A stretch of DNA of 10,183 bases from Salinirussus sp. (GCA_028275005.1 JAQCNN010000077.1:1-10183); one strand, 5' to 3'; shown: positions 1 through 5,945, counted from the stretch's first letter. Notes: generated by a model not told the origin, from the sequence alone. A program made the numbers and translations.

Positions 1-2
1 AG

Positions 3-26
3 CGGGCGTGGCGGGATTCGAACCCG
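3..26 (-). repeat. Duplicate of the tRNA-Arg 3' end (T-arm plus acceptor)
   Basis: These 24 bases are identical to 105-128, which is the discriminator base, acceptor 3' strand and almost all of the T-arm of the adjacent tRNA-Arg on the minus strand. Identity stops at both edges: base 2 differs from 104, and base 27 differs from 129. No D-arm or anticodon arm lies next to this copy, so it is not a second tRNA. Duplicated tRNA 3' ends are the usual trace of site-specific integration by tyrosine recombinases, so it may be an att remnant. No integrase is visible in the window, and the left side lies outside it. Confidence 0.75.
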
Positions 27-30
27 GTGC

Positions 31-51
31 GAGACTCGCTTCGCTCGTCTC
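31..51. repeat. Short inverted repeat with a TCGCT-type core
   Basis: GAGAC (31-35) and GTCTC (47-51) can pair around the core TCGCTTCGCTCG (36-47). A close relative of this core, TCGCTGTCGCTCG, recurs at 84-96 inside the next hairpin. The two cores alternate with T-arm-like segments. The function is unknown; it could be a repeat hairpin or 3' trailer structure. Confidence 0.45.
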
Positions 52-70
52 CCGTGATTCGAACTCCGGG
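51..70 (-). repeat. Degenerate T-arm echo
   Basis: On the minus strand this segment reads as a T-arm-like hairpin, with CCCG/CGGG arms around a GTTCGAATC core. The same nine-base core sits in the 3-26 duplicate (15-23) and in the real tRNA (117-125). The stem does not match tRNA-Arg, so it is either a degenerate copy or the T-arm of another tRNA. It is too short to be a gene. Confidence 0.45.
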
Positions 71-107
71 CCGTTTTCACGGCTCGCTGTCGCTCGCCGG
101 AAAACGG
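71..107. repeat. Long inverted repeat at the tRNA 3' boundary
   Basis: CCGTTTTC (71-78) pairs with GAAAACGG (100-107), and inside it CGGC (80-83) pairs with GCCG (96-99). This gives a 12-bp stem with one bulged base around the TCGCTGTCGCTC loop. The right arm overlaps the last bases of the tRNA. On the minus strand a TTTT run follows the tRNA 3' end directly, so this could act in termination or 3' trailer processing. That role is inferred. Confidence 0.5.
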
Positions 108-177
108 GCGTGGCGGGATTCGAACCCGCGATCGAGGGGTTAGGAACCCCTCGCCCTGTCCGCTAGGCCACACGCCC
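105..177 (-). tRNA. tRNA-Arg (anticodon CCT)
   Basis: The reverse strand folds into a complete 73-base cloverleaf. It has a 7-bp acceptor stem (GGGCGTG with CACGCCC), a 4-bp D stem (GCCT/GGGC), a 5-bp anticodon stem (AGGGG/CCCCT) with loop TTCCTAA, a 5-base variable loop, and a T stem GCGGG/CCCGC with loop TTCGAAT. The discriminator is G. The anticodon CCT reads the arginine codon AGG. CCA is not encoded. I see no intron in the anticodon loop. It is transcribed divergently from hisC. A possible TTTTGG-like box A lies near 202-207 on the minus strand but is weak. The T-arm end is duplicated at 3-26. Confidence 0.97.
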
Positions 178-235
178 TATCTGTTCCTACGACCGGCCGA
201 CCAAAACGGTTGGTGACTCGCCGGAGGTGAGCACG

Positions 236-241
236 CTTAAG
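236..241 (+). promoter_or_regulatory. Box A (TATA) of hisC operon
   Basis: CTTAAG is centred about 27 bases before the ATG at 266. This is the spacing expected for an archaeal TATA box driving a leaderless transcript, and it supports the ATG at 266 over the upstream GTG at 227. Confidence 0.55.
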
Positions 242-265
242 ACCCGTCGTCCGCTTTCTCTGTAC

Positions 266-1351
266 ATGGAACCGCGGGACCTGTCGTCACACGTCGCCTA
301 CCGTGCCGGCCGGGGTATCGAGGAGGTGGCCCGGGACCTCGGGATGGACCCCGATGACCTGGTCAAGCTGTCCTCGAACGAGAACCCCTTCGGCCCGAGC
401 CCTGCCGCCGCCGAGGCGGTTCAGGAGGCCGCCACCGACCTTCACATCTACCCGAAGGCCGTCCACGCCGACCTGACCGACGCTATCGCGGAGCAGTGGG
501 GGCTGACCGCCGAACAGGTCTGGCTCGCCCCTGGCGCCGACGGTGCGCTCGACCTGTTGGCACGGGCGTTTCTCGAACCGGGTGACCGTGCCCTCGTCCC
601 CGAGCCCGGCTTTGCCTACTACCCGATGAGCGCCCGGTACACCAACGCGGAGGTGGACAGCTACCGGCTCTCGAAGGCCGAGGACTTTGCCCAGTCCCCC
701 GAGACCGTCATGGAGGCGTACGACGGCCACCGCGTGGTGTACCTCACGACCCCGCACAACCCCACCGGCAGTGAGCTCTCGCTGTCGGCTGTCGAGACCG
801 TCGCCGACCGAACCGACGAGGAGACACTCGTCGTCGTCGACGAGGCCTACGGGGAGTTCAGCGAGGCACCGGCGGCCCGGCGCCTGCTCGACGACCGCGA
901 GGGTGTCGCCGTACTGCGGACCTTCTCGAAGGCCTACGGGCTCGCGGGGCTGCGTGTCGGCTACGCGCTCGTCCCCGAGGCGTGGGCCGACGCCTACGGC
1001 CTCGTCAACACGCCGTTTGCGGTAAACTCGGTTGCGTGCCGGGCCGGGCTGGCCGCGCTCGACGACGACGACCACGTCGAGCAAACCGTCGAGACGACAC
1101 GGTGGGCCCGCGATTACATGCACGAACACCTCGAGGCCCACACCTGGGAGAGCGGCGGCAACTTCGTGCTCGCGGAGGTCGGCGATGCGGCCGCTGTCGT
1201 TGAGGCTGCCCAGCGTCAGGGGGTCATCATCCGGGACTGCACCAGCTTTGGCCTGCCGGACTGTGTCCGGGTCTCCTGTGGCACCCGTGAGGAGACCCGC
1301 GAGGCTGTCGGGGTCCTCAACAACGTGCTCGCGGAGGTGTTGGCTGGGTGA
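266..1351 (+). CDS. hisC: Histidinol-phosphate aminotransferase HisC
   Basis: A fold-type I PLP aminotransferase that converts imidazole-acetol phosphate plus glutamate to L-histidinol phosphate in histidine synthesis, acting in the cytoplasm. The 361-residue length is typical of the family. Visible motifs are the N-terminal KLSSNENPFGPSP (34-46), HNPTG with Asn165, VVDEAY with Asp192 (cofactor pyridine nitrogen) and Tyr195, the Schiff-base lysine Lys222 in FSKAYGLAGLRVGY with Arg230, and Arg335 in VRVSCGT (substrate carboxylate). A GTG at 227 would add 13 residues. I prefer ATG 266 because the protein then starts MEPRDLSSHVAY, as I recall for haloarchaeal HisC, and a box A sits about 27 bases upstream. 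It is first in an operon, sharing four bases with the next gene. No other his gene is present. Confidence 0.95.
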   Translation: MEPRDLSSHVAYRAGRGIEEVARDLGMDPDDLVKLSSNENPFGPSPAAAEAVQEAATDLHIYPKAVHADLTDAIAEQWGLTAEQVWLAPGADGALDLLARAFLEPGDRALVPEPGFAYYPMSARYTNAEVDSYRLSKAEDFAQSPETVMEAYDGHRVVYLTTPHNPTGSELSLSAVETVADRTDEETLVVVDEAYGEFSEAPAARRLLDDREGVAVLRTFSKAYGLAGLRVGYALVPEAWADAYGLVNTPFAVNSVACRAGLAALDDDDHVEQTVETTRWARDYMHEHLEAHTWESGGNFVLAEVGDAAAVVEAAQRQGVIIRDCTSFGLPDCVRVSCGTREETREAVGVLNNVLAEVLAG

Positions 1352-1854
1352 GGGTCGCCGTCACCGGCACGCCGGGGACGGGCAAGACCACCGCCACCGA
1401 GCGCCTCGACTCCAACCGCCAGGTTGTCCACCTGAACGAGGTTATCCGCGAGGCGGGGCTCACGACCGGCCGTGACGACCGGCGGGACACGCTGGTGACC
1501 GACACCGACGCCGTTGCCGACTGGCTTGCGGGCCACGAGGACGTGCTCTTCGAGTCCCACCTGGCACACCACTTCAGTGCCGACCGTGTTGTCGTCCTGC
1601 GGTGCCACCCCGAGGAGCTGGCGGCGCGGTTGCGCGAGCGGGGCGAACCGAGTCAGACTGTCGCGGAGAACGCCGAGAGCGAGGCGCTCGACATTGTGCT
1701 CGCGGAGGCTGTCGACCGTCACGGCGAGGACCGGGTCTACGAGGTCGACACCACCGACCTGGACCCCGCGGCGGTGACGGCAACTATCGAGGCCGTCGTC
1801 GCAGGCGAGCGTGAGCCGAGCGCGGGGACGGTCTCCTTCGTCGAGTATCTATGA
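1348..1854 (+). CDS. AK6/Fap7-type adenylate kinase
   Basis: A small P-loop NMP kinase (168 residues) of the archaeal AK6/Fap7 (hCINAP) family. These enzymes transfer phosphate between ATP and AMP. The eukaryotic and archaeal homologues also act in late small-subunit ribosome assembly with ribosomal protein uS11 (Rps14). The N-terminus carries Walker A GTPGTGKTT (7-15). An ESHLAHHF segment (69-76) corresponds to the family's conserved Ser-His region. LRCHPEELAARLRERGEP (84-101) and ENAESEALD (108-116) match the arginine-rich lid and helix of AK6. It starts with GTG overlapping the hisC stop (GTGA) and ends overlapping the next start (ATGA), so translation is probably coupled. Whether its main role is nucleotide balance or rRNA maturation cannot be read from sequence. 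Confidence 0.88.
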   Translation: MRVAVTGTPGTGKTTATERLDSNRQVVHLNEVIREAGLTTGRDDRRDTLVTDTDAVADWLAGHEDVLFESHLAHHFSADRVVVLRCHPEELAARLRERGEPSQTVAENAESEALDIVLAEAVDRHGEDRVYEVDTTDLDPAAVTATIEAVVAGEREPSAGTVSFVEYL

Positions 1855-2459
1855 CACTTGACCGCTTTCGCTCGGTCGCCGACCGGGTCATCGACCCGTT
1901 CGTCGCCGCCGCGGAGCGGGTCGGTCTCAGCCCCGACGGTGTCAGTGTCGTCGCGTTCGGGGCTGCTGCGGCCGCCGGGCTGTGTTTCGGGCTCGCGGGG
2001 GGTAACACCACGCTCTATCCGGTGGGCGCGCTACTGGTGATGACCAACGGCTGGCTGGACGTCCTCGACGGGGCGCTGGCCCGCGAACTCGGGGCGGATT
2101 CGCGGGCCGGTGACCTGCTCGACCACGTCCTCGACCGGTACGCCGACCTCGTCGTTATCGCCGGGCTCGCAGCCGGCGTCGACCGGTACGGGGTCGGGGT
2201 CGCGGCCGTCACGGGTGTGTTGATGACCTCGTATCTGGGGACCCAGGCCCAGGCGGTCGGCCTCGACCGCGTCTACGGCGGGCTCCTCGGGCGGGCCGAC
2301 CGGCTCGTCCTCGTCACCGTCGTTACGGCAGTGACGCCCTTCGTGAGCCTGACAGCCGCCGGACTGGGGCCGGTCGGCTGGGTACTCGTGCTCTTCGCGG
2401 TCGTTGGCCACCTGACTGCACTCCAGCGGTTCTATCTCTCAATGCGTGCGTTACAGTAG
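1851..2459 (+). CDS. CDP-alcohol phosphatidyltransferase (archaeal phospholipid headgroup synthase)
   Basis: An integral membrane enzyme of the CDP-alcohol phosphatidyltransferase superfamily (202 residues), which joins a CDP-activated lipid to an alcohol such as glycerol phosphate, inositol phosphate or serine. In archaea the donor is CDP-archaeol. The full signature is present: Asp70, Asp73-Gly74, Ala77-Arg78, Gly87, Asp91 and Asp95 (DxxDGxxAR-x8-GxxxDxxxD), whose aspartates bind divalent metal. Hydrophobic segments at about 31-50, 55-66, 98-125, 144-165 and 170-192 fit a multi-pass membrane protein. It overlaps the kinase stop by four bases and ends the operon. The acceptor alcohol is not clear; a PgsA-like archaetidylglycerophosphate synthase or an archaetidylinositol-phosphate synthase are both possible. 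Confidence 0.88.
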   Translation: MTLDRFRSVADRVIDPFVAAAERVGLSPDGVSVVAFGAAAAAGLCFGLAGGNTTLYPVGALLVMTNGWLDVLDGALARELGADSRAGDLLDHVLDRYADLVVIAGLAAGVDRYGVGVAAVTGVLMTSYLGTQAQAVGLDRVYGGLLGRADRLVLVTVVTAVTPFVSLTAAGLGPVGWVLVLFAVVGHLTALQRFYLSMRALQ

Positions 2460-2512
2460 GCCCTGCAGGCCGGGGTTGGACACACCTCGGGCGGGCGCAG
2501 CCTGGCGTACGA

Positions 2513-2518
2513 TTTATC
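2513..2518 (+). promoter_or_regulatory. Box A of the MBF1 gene
   Basis: TTTATC is centred about 26 bases before the ATG at 2542. It is the best TATA match in the 82-base gap and implies a leaderless message. Confidence 0.6.
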
Positions 2519-2541
2519 CGGTGGGATAGCCAAGCGTGCGT

Positions 2542-3072
2542 ATGGTCCAGTGTGAGATGTGCGGGGCCGAGACGTCCGACCCGAACCGCGTCAAGATCGA
2601 GGGTGCGGAGCTTGACGTGTGTGACAACTGCACGGAGTTCGGGACGGAGGTCCGCACCGAGGAGCCCTCCTCGACGTCGACAAAGTACTCGACGTCGGGC
2701 GGCTCCGGTTCGTCGGGGTCGGGTACGTCCTCTGGGGGGTCGACAGGCTCCTCCGGCGGTCAGAGCCGCCGGAACGACCGCTACGACGACCTCGACGAAC
2801 TCGTCCCGGACTACGGCGACCGGATCCGCCAGGGACGCGAGGGCGACGGGATGAGCCAGGAGGACCTCGCACAGCAACTCAACGAGAAGGCCAGCCTGAT
2901 CCGCAAACTCGAACACGGCGATACGCTCCCCAGTGACGACGTGCAGGGAAAGATCGAGCGGGCGCTGGACATCGACCTGACGGTCAGTGGTGGCGACGAG
3001 GGGACCGAGTGGAGTGGCGGCTCCTCGACCGGCGAGTACACGCTGGGTGACGTAGTCGAGCGCAAGGACTGA
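2542..3072 (+). CDS. Multiprotein bridging factor aMBF1 (zinc ribbon plus HTH)
   Basis: An archaeal MBF1-type transcriptional regulator of 176 residues. The N-terminal zinc ribbon has Cys4-x2-Cys7 and Cys27-x2-Cys30. A Ser/Gly/Thr-rich flexible linker runs from about 41 to 75. A Cro/C1-type helix-turn-helix follows, from about 84 to 145 (DYGDRIRQGREGDGMSQEDL, then the recognition region KASLIRKLEHG). In eukaryotes MBF1 bridges activators and TBP; archaeal MBF1 also associates with ribosomes, so the exact role is uncertain. ATG 2542 is chosen over a GTG six bases upstream because it gives the family start MVQCEMCG and the right distance to box A. It forms its own unit between the lipid gene and tpiA. 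The long low-complexity linker is notable but common in halophiles. Confidence 0.92.
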   Translation: MVQCEMCGAETSDPNRVKIEGAELDVCDNCTEFGTEVRTEEPSSTSTKYSTSGGSGSSGSGTSSGGSTGSSGGQSRRNDRYDDLDELVPDYGDRIRQGREGDGMSQEDLAQQLNEKASLIRKLEHGDTLPSDDVQGKIERALDIDLTVSGGDEGTEWSGGSSTGEYTLGDVVERKD

Positions 3073-3101
3073 CGGCAGCCGGCGGCGCCCAACTCGCAAC
3101 C

Positions 3102-3107
3102 TATTTG
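3102..3107 (+). promoter_or_regulatory. Box A of tpiA
   Basis: TATTTG is centred about 26 bases upstream of the tpiA ATG, in a 58-base gap after the MBF1 gene. It indicates separate leaderless transcription of tpiA, although readthrough from the MBF1 gene is possible. Confidence 0.55.
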
Positions 3108-3130
3108 CCACGGCCGACCGCCCACCCCGT

Positions 3131-3775
3131 ATGTTCGTCCTCATCAATCTGAAGACCTACCCCTGTGACCCGGTCGCCGTCGCCGAGGCCGCGGCCGCGG
3201 TTGATGCTGACAGTGACGCGACCGTTGCGGTCGCCCCGCAGGCAGCCCACCTCGACCGTGTTGCCGCGACCGGCGTCGAGACCTGGGCCCAGCACGTCAG
3301 CCCGGTCGCCAGCGGCAGTCACACCGGCAGCACCCTCGCCGAGACAGTCGCCGACGCCGGCGCCGTTGGCACGCTCTGTAACCACTCCGAGCGCCGGCTG
3401 CGGCTCGCGGATATCGACGCCAGCCTCGACGCGGCGGACCGCGCGGGTCTCGGGACGGTCGTCTGCGCGAACAACCCCGACCAGGTTGCGGCCGCAGCCG
3501 CGCTCGGTCCCGATGCCGTCGCCGTCGAGCCCCCCGAACTCATCGGGACGGGCACACCCGTCAGCGGCGCCGACCCCGGGGTCGTCGAGGAGGCCGTCGC
3601 CGCCGCAGCACGGGTCGACCCCGGTGTCGACGTCTACTGTGGGGCGGGCATCTCGACCGGCGACGACCTCGTCGCGGCCCGCGAACTCGGGGCCGACGGC
3701 GTACTCCTCGCGAGCGGCGTCGCGAAGGCAGCGGACCCCGAGGCGGCGCTCGAGGGCCTGGTCGCTCCGGTGTGA
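3131..3775 (+). CDS. tpiA: Triosephosphate isomerase
   Basis: A cytoplasmic (beta/alpha)8 enzyme interconverting dihydroxyacetone phosphate and glyceraldehyde 3-phosphate in glycolysis and gluconeogenesis. At 214 residues it is the short archaeal type, roughly 30-40 residues shorter than the bacterial and eukaryotic enzymes. Active-site features are Asn6 and Lys8 in INLKTY, the electrophile His85 in LCNHSERR, the catalytic base Glu133 followed by the mobile loop PPELIGTG (134-141), and the phosphate-binding CGAGIS (170-175) and LLASGVAKA (192-200) segments. The start follows a box A at leaderless spacing. It converges with the ATPase gene on the other strand, 53 bases away. Many alanine and valine codons and a C-terminal AALEGLVAPV are ordinary for this family in haloarchaea. 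Confidence 0.97.
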   Translation: MFVLINLKTYPCDPVAVAEAAAAVDADSDATVAVAPQAAHLDRVAATGVETWAQHVSPVASGSHTGSTLAETVADAGAVGTLCNHSERRLRLADIDASLDAADRAGLGTVVCANNPDQVAAAAALGPDAVAVEPPELIGTGTPVSGADPGVVEEAVAAAARVDPGVDVYCGAGISTGDDLVAARELGADGVLLASGVAKAADPEAALEGLVAPV

Positions 3776-3795
3776 ACCGGGGTAGACGGGCCGGC

Positions 3796-3812
3796 GGAGG
3801 GCGCAAGCCCCC
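3796..3812. terminator. Possible hairpin between convergent genes
   Basis: GGGC (3799-3802) and GCCC (3807-3810) close a GCAA tetraloop of GNRA type. Two further G-C pairs lie beyond a bulged A at 3798. It is in the 53-base gap between the converging tpiA and ATPase genes, where a terminator is expected. No T-run follows on either strand, so a termination role is only suggested by position. Confidence 0.3.
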
Positions 3813-3828
3813 TGCGCGGCCAGGTGTG

Positions 3829-5664
3829 TCACCCGAGGACCGTCCGCTCGATGTCCCGGGCGTATGCCTCGAGTTCCTCCTCGGTCACCCCGTCTAGCTC
3901 CTCGCGCAGGAGGCCCCGGAGCCGGTCGTCGTAGGTGCTGCGGCCGACGTGCTCGACCAGCCCGCGGGTCCGTAGCCGGCGGTTGTGCGCGTAGGCGTTG
4001 GTACGGTCGCCGTCACCGCCGGCTGCGAGGTGTGCGTCGAGTGGCGTCCCCGGCCCGGACTCGGTGTAGTAGGCGAGCATCTCCCGTGTGCGGGTGTCCA
4101 GGCCACCGAGTTCGGCTTTGAGCTCCCGGACGAGCAGGGGCTCCTCGCCCCTGTCCGCCCCGGGCGACCGGCTATCGGCCTCGTCCGCACGCCCCGGCAT
4201 CGCTGACACACTCCAGCTGTCCGACCCGCCGTCGCTCGACATCTCGCCGACCGGGTCACGCAGCGCCCCGAGCGTCGTCTCGGCGCTGAAGGCCCGTGTG
4301 GCGTCGTCACCCCCTGTGTCGGCGCTACCACCGTTCACCGACGGGGTCACGGCCTCGCCGGTCTCGGCCCCGGACTGGCCCGCGTTACCCCCGCTGTCAG
4401 CTGTGGTTTCGGAGTCACCGGTTTCGGTCACACCCCCCATCGCCGCCGCGAAGGCGTCACCCGTCCCATCTTCGTCGGACTGGTCCGCGCTGTCCTCCGT
4501 CACGGCGGCCTCGAACGAGGGGGGGTCCTCGGTCTCACTCTCGGTTTCGGAGCCGTCACCGCGCCGTGTCCGGCGCTCGCGCATGCGCTCCTGTTCTGTG
4601 CGCCCGGGTGCAGCCCCGTCGACCTGGTCGAGCAGGGCGTCGACGAACTGGTCGGCCATCCGGCTCAGGTCGCGGGCGTCCTGTAACTCCGCCTCGAGTT
4701 CGGCGACCCGGGAGTTCTTCCGGTCCAGTTCGGCTCGCAGCTCCTCGACCCGGTTCTCCCGGGCCTGTTCCGCCTCGCTTATCTCCGCTAACTCGGCCAC
4801 GAGGTCGGTACTGACAGATTTCAGGTCGGGGCGCTCGACGTCGTCTAGCCCGGGCGTCGCCCCGGCGTCGAAGGTCTGCTTGCGGTGGAACTGGACCCGA
4901 CGGACCGACTCGGACCAGTCGGTCACCAGAAACCCCTCGCCGTCGTCCAAGTTCTCGACGGCTGTGGCGTACTCCCCGTCGAGCACCCGCCGGACGACGT
5001 TGGTGTCGTTGTCCCAGGTCAGCCGGTGCCAGAGCAGCCAGTCACACTGGGTGATAAAGTCCTTCTTTACATCCGCCGGCCGCTGGCTGATACCCACGAC
5101 ACCGAGCCCGTGTTTCCGGCCGCGCTTGCCGATCTTGATCAGCATCTTCCCGCACTCCCCGACCGACCCCCCTTCGGGGATGTACTCGTGGACCTCCTCG
5201 ACCAGCAGGAGGAAGGGCTGTTTCTGCTTTTTTGCCTTCGCGAAGAGGTGGCGGGCAACAGCGGTGAGGACCGCCTCCGCCTCGCTCTCGTCGAGAAACG
5301 AGGAGACGTCCAGGATGACCGGGACGTTCTGCTCCAAGGCCAGCGAGGCGAGTTTCTCGGCGTGGTCCTCGCCGACCTGGATGTCACACTCCTCGTCGGC
5401 CCCGACGTGGAGGATCTCGTACTCCTCCTTTAGCCCGTAGTACTCGCCGTCGATATCGACGATAAAGAGCCCGAAGCCGCTGTCGAGGAGCTTCTCGGCG
5501 ACGACGCTCGCGGAGTTACTCTTCCCGCTGCCCGACTTTCCGGTGATGAACCCTCGGCCGGTCAGGAGCTCGACGACGGGGAGGCTGACCGGCGCCCCAT
5601 CCCGCCCGTCGTTGCCCGGCCCATCGCTGACGTCCGCGACGGTGATCGCCTCGGTCTCTGCCAT
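3829..5664 (-). CDS. HerA/DUF87-like ATPase with coiled coil and possible C-terminal winged helix
   Basis: A 611-residue P-loop ATPase of the HerA/FtsK-like group. Walker A is GKSGSGKS (42-49). Walker B is FLLLVEEVHEY (151-161) with Glu156-Glu157. The sensor/arginine region is GISQRPADVKK (191-201). Residues from about 290 to 346 form a charged, heptad-like coiled coil. From about 365 to 508 the chain is acidic and Ser/Thr/Gly-rich, likely disordered. A basic C-terminal domain (about 511-611) resembles a winged helix, with NRRLRTRGLVEHVGR at 561-575. Walker A lies near residue 42, so the N-terminal HAS barrel of true HerA is missing, and no nurA lies alongside. The longest frame starts at 6024, but ATG 5664 (MAETEAITV) has a box A at the right distance, and the extra 120 residues resemble no domain I recognise. 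A DNA-translocating or remodelling role is inferred; the target is unknown. Confidence 0.85.
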   Translation of the reverse strand: MAETEAITVADVSDGPGNDGRDGAPVSLPVVELLTGRGFITGKSGSGKSNSASVVAEKLLDSGFGLFIVDIDGEYYGLKEEYEILHVGADEECDIQVGEDHAEKLASLALEQNVPVILDVSSFLDESEAEAVLTAVARHLFAKAKKQKQPFLLLVEEVHEYIPEGGSVGECGKMLIKIGKRGRKHGLGVVGISQRPADVKKDFITQCDWLLWHRLTWDNDTNVVRRVLDGEYATAVENLDDGEGFLVTDWSESVRRVQFHRKQTFDAGATPGLDDVERPDLKSVSTDLVAELAEISEAEQARENRVEELRAELDRKNSRVAELEAELQDARDLSRMADQFVDALLDQVDGAAPGRTEQERMRERRTRRGDGSETESETEDPPSFEAAVTEDSADQSDEDGTGDAFAAAMGGVTETGDSETTADSGGNAGQSGAETGEAVTPSVNGGSADTGGDDATRAFSAETTLGALRDPVGEMSSDGGSDSWSVSAMPGRADEADSRSPGADRGEEPLLVRELKAELGGLDTRTREMLAYYTESGPGTPLDAHLAAGGDGDRTNAYAHNRRLRTRGLVEHVGRSTYDDRLRGLLREELDGVTEEELEAYARDIERTVLG

Positions 5665-5689
5665 CTGTGTGACCTGGCGGAGCCCGGCA

Positions 5690-5695
5690 CATAAC
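5690..5695 (-). promoter_or_regulatory. Box A of the HerA-like ATPase gene
   Basis: On the minus strand GTTATG is centred about 28 bases before ATG 5664. It is the clearest TATA-like site there and supports the shorter protein start and a leaderless mRNA. Confidence 0.5.
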
Positions 5696-5784
5696 TCTCC
5701 GTCAGACGCCCGGCAGACGGTGCGAACGGCTGGGCCTGGCGTCGTCTCCCGACCGTCGTCGTCGGAGCAACTGTGGACTATGAG

Positions 5785-5822
5785 CACCGACCGGTACCGC
5801 TGCCGGTGTGTGCCTGCACACA
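5785..5822. promoter_or_regulatory. Cluster of palindromes in the divergent intergenic region
   Basis: The 271-base gap between the two divergent genes holds no convincing protein gene apart from a tiny leader ORF. It does contain two dyads. TGTGTGC (5807-5813) and GCACACA (5816-5822) form a perfect 7-bp inverted repeat with a 2-base spacer. Just upstream, CACCG (5785-5789) and CGGTG (5804-5808) flank the palindrome CGGTACCG (5792-5799). The cluster lies about 70 bases upstream of the trkA box A and about 95 bases upstream of the ATPase box A. Such placement fits an operator or activator site for either gene. No cognate regulator is identified. Confidence 0.4.
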
Positions 5823-5890
5823 ATACTCGTCGCGGCACGTCCGTGGCCCACACCGGCCGCCGCCGCGTCGATACCTGGAAAGGAAATCCA

Positions 5891-5896
5891 CTTACA
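5891..5896 (+). promoter_or_regulatory. Box A of the trkA-trkH operon
   Basis: CTTACA is preceded by a purine-rich GGAAAGGAAAT stretch resembling a BRE (5879-5888). It is centred about 26 bases before the ATG at 5919 but 42 bases before the trkA GTG. Transcription is therefore predicted to start at or next to the small leader ORF, not at trkA itself. Confidence 0.55.
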
Positions 5897-5918
5897 CGCC
5901 CCGCCGAAAGCCCTGGCA

Positions 5919-5945
5919 ATGACGGTGACCGGGGCGTGCAAGTGA
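5919..5945 (+). CDS. Eight-codon leader ORF overlapping the trkA start
   Basis: ATG 5919 opens a frame encoding MTVTGACK and ends with TGA at 5943-5945. It is in a different frame from trkA and overlaps the trkA start region. Its ATG is where a leaderless transcript from the CTTACA box would begin, so ribosomes could load on it first. Its stop overlaps an in-frame trkA GTG at 5942 (GTGA). This could couple translation, or it could be chance. I see no similarity to a known leader peptide. Confidence 0.35.
   Translation: MTVTGACK

Noticed and set aside
1..60. A second tRNA gene at the left edge
   Set aside because: Only T-arm and acceptor 3' sequence is present; the bases where the D and anticodon arms should be (27-100) do not form a cloverleaf.
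227..265. GTG start for hisC with GGAGGTGA nearby
   Set aside because: The GGAGGTGA sequence overlaps the GTG itself, so it cannot serve as its ribosome binding site. The box A at 236-241 lies inside this extension, and the family N-terminus fits ATG 266.
2459..2471. GGCC-CTGCA-GGCC dyad after the lipid gene as a terminator
   Set aside because: A four-base self-complementary arm with no following T-run is expected by chance in DNA of this composition.
4088..5440. 450-codon plus-strand open frame opposite the HerA-like ATPase
   Set aside because: The translation is Ser/Arg/Pro-rich with no recognisable motif and is fully antisense to a gene with Walker A and B motifs.
5543..5935. 131-residue N-terminal extension of TrkA
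   Set aside because: It would overlap the ATPase N-terminus and both promoters; the TrkA family starts directly at the VIVVGAG strand.
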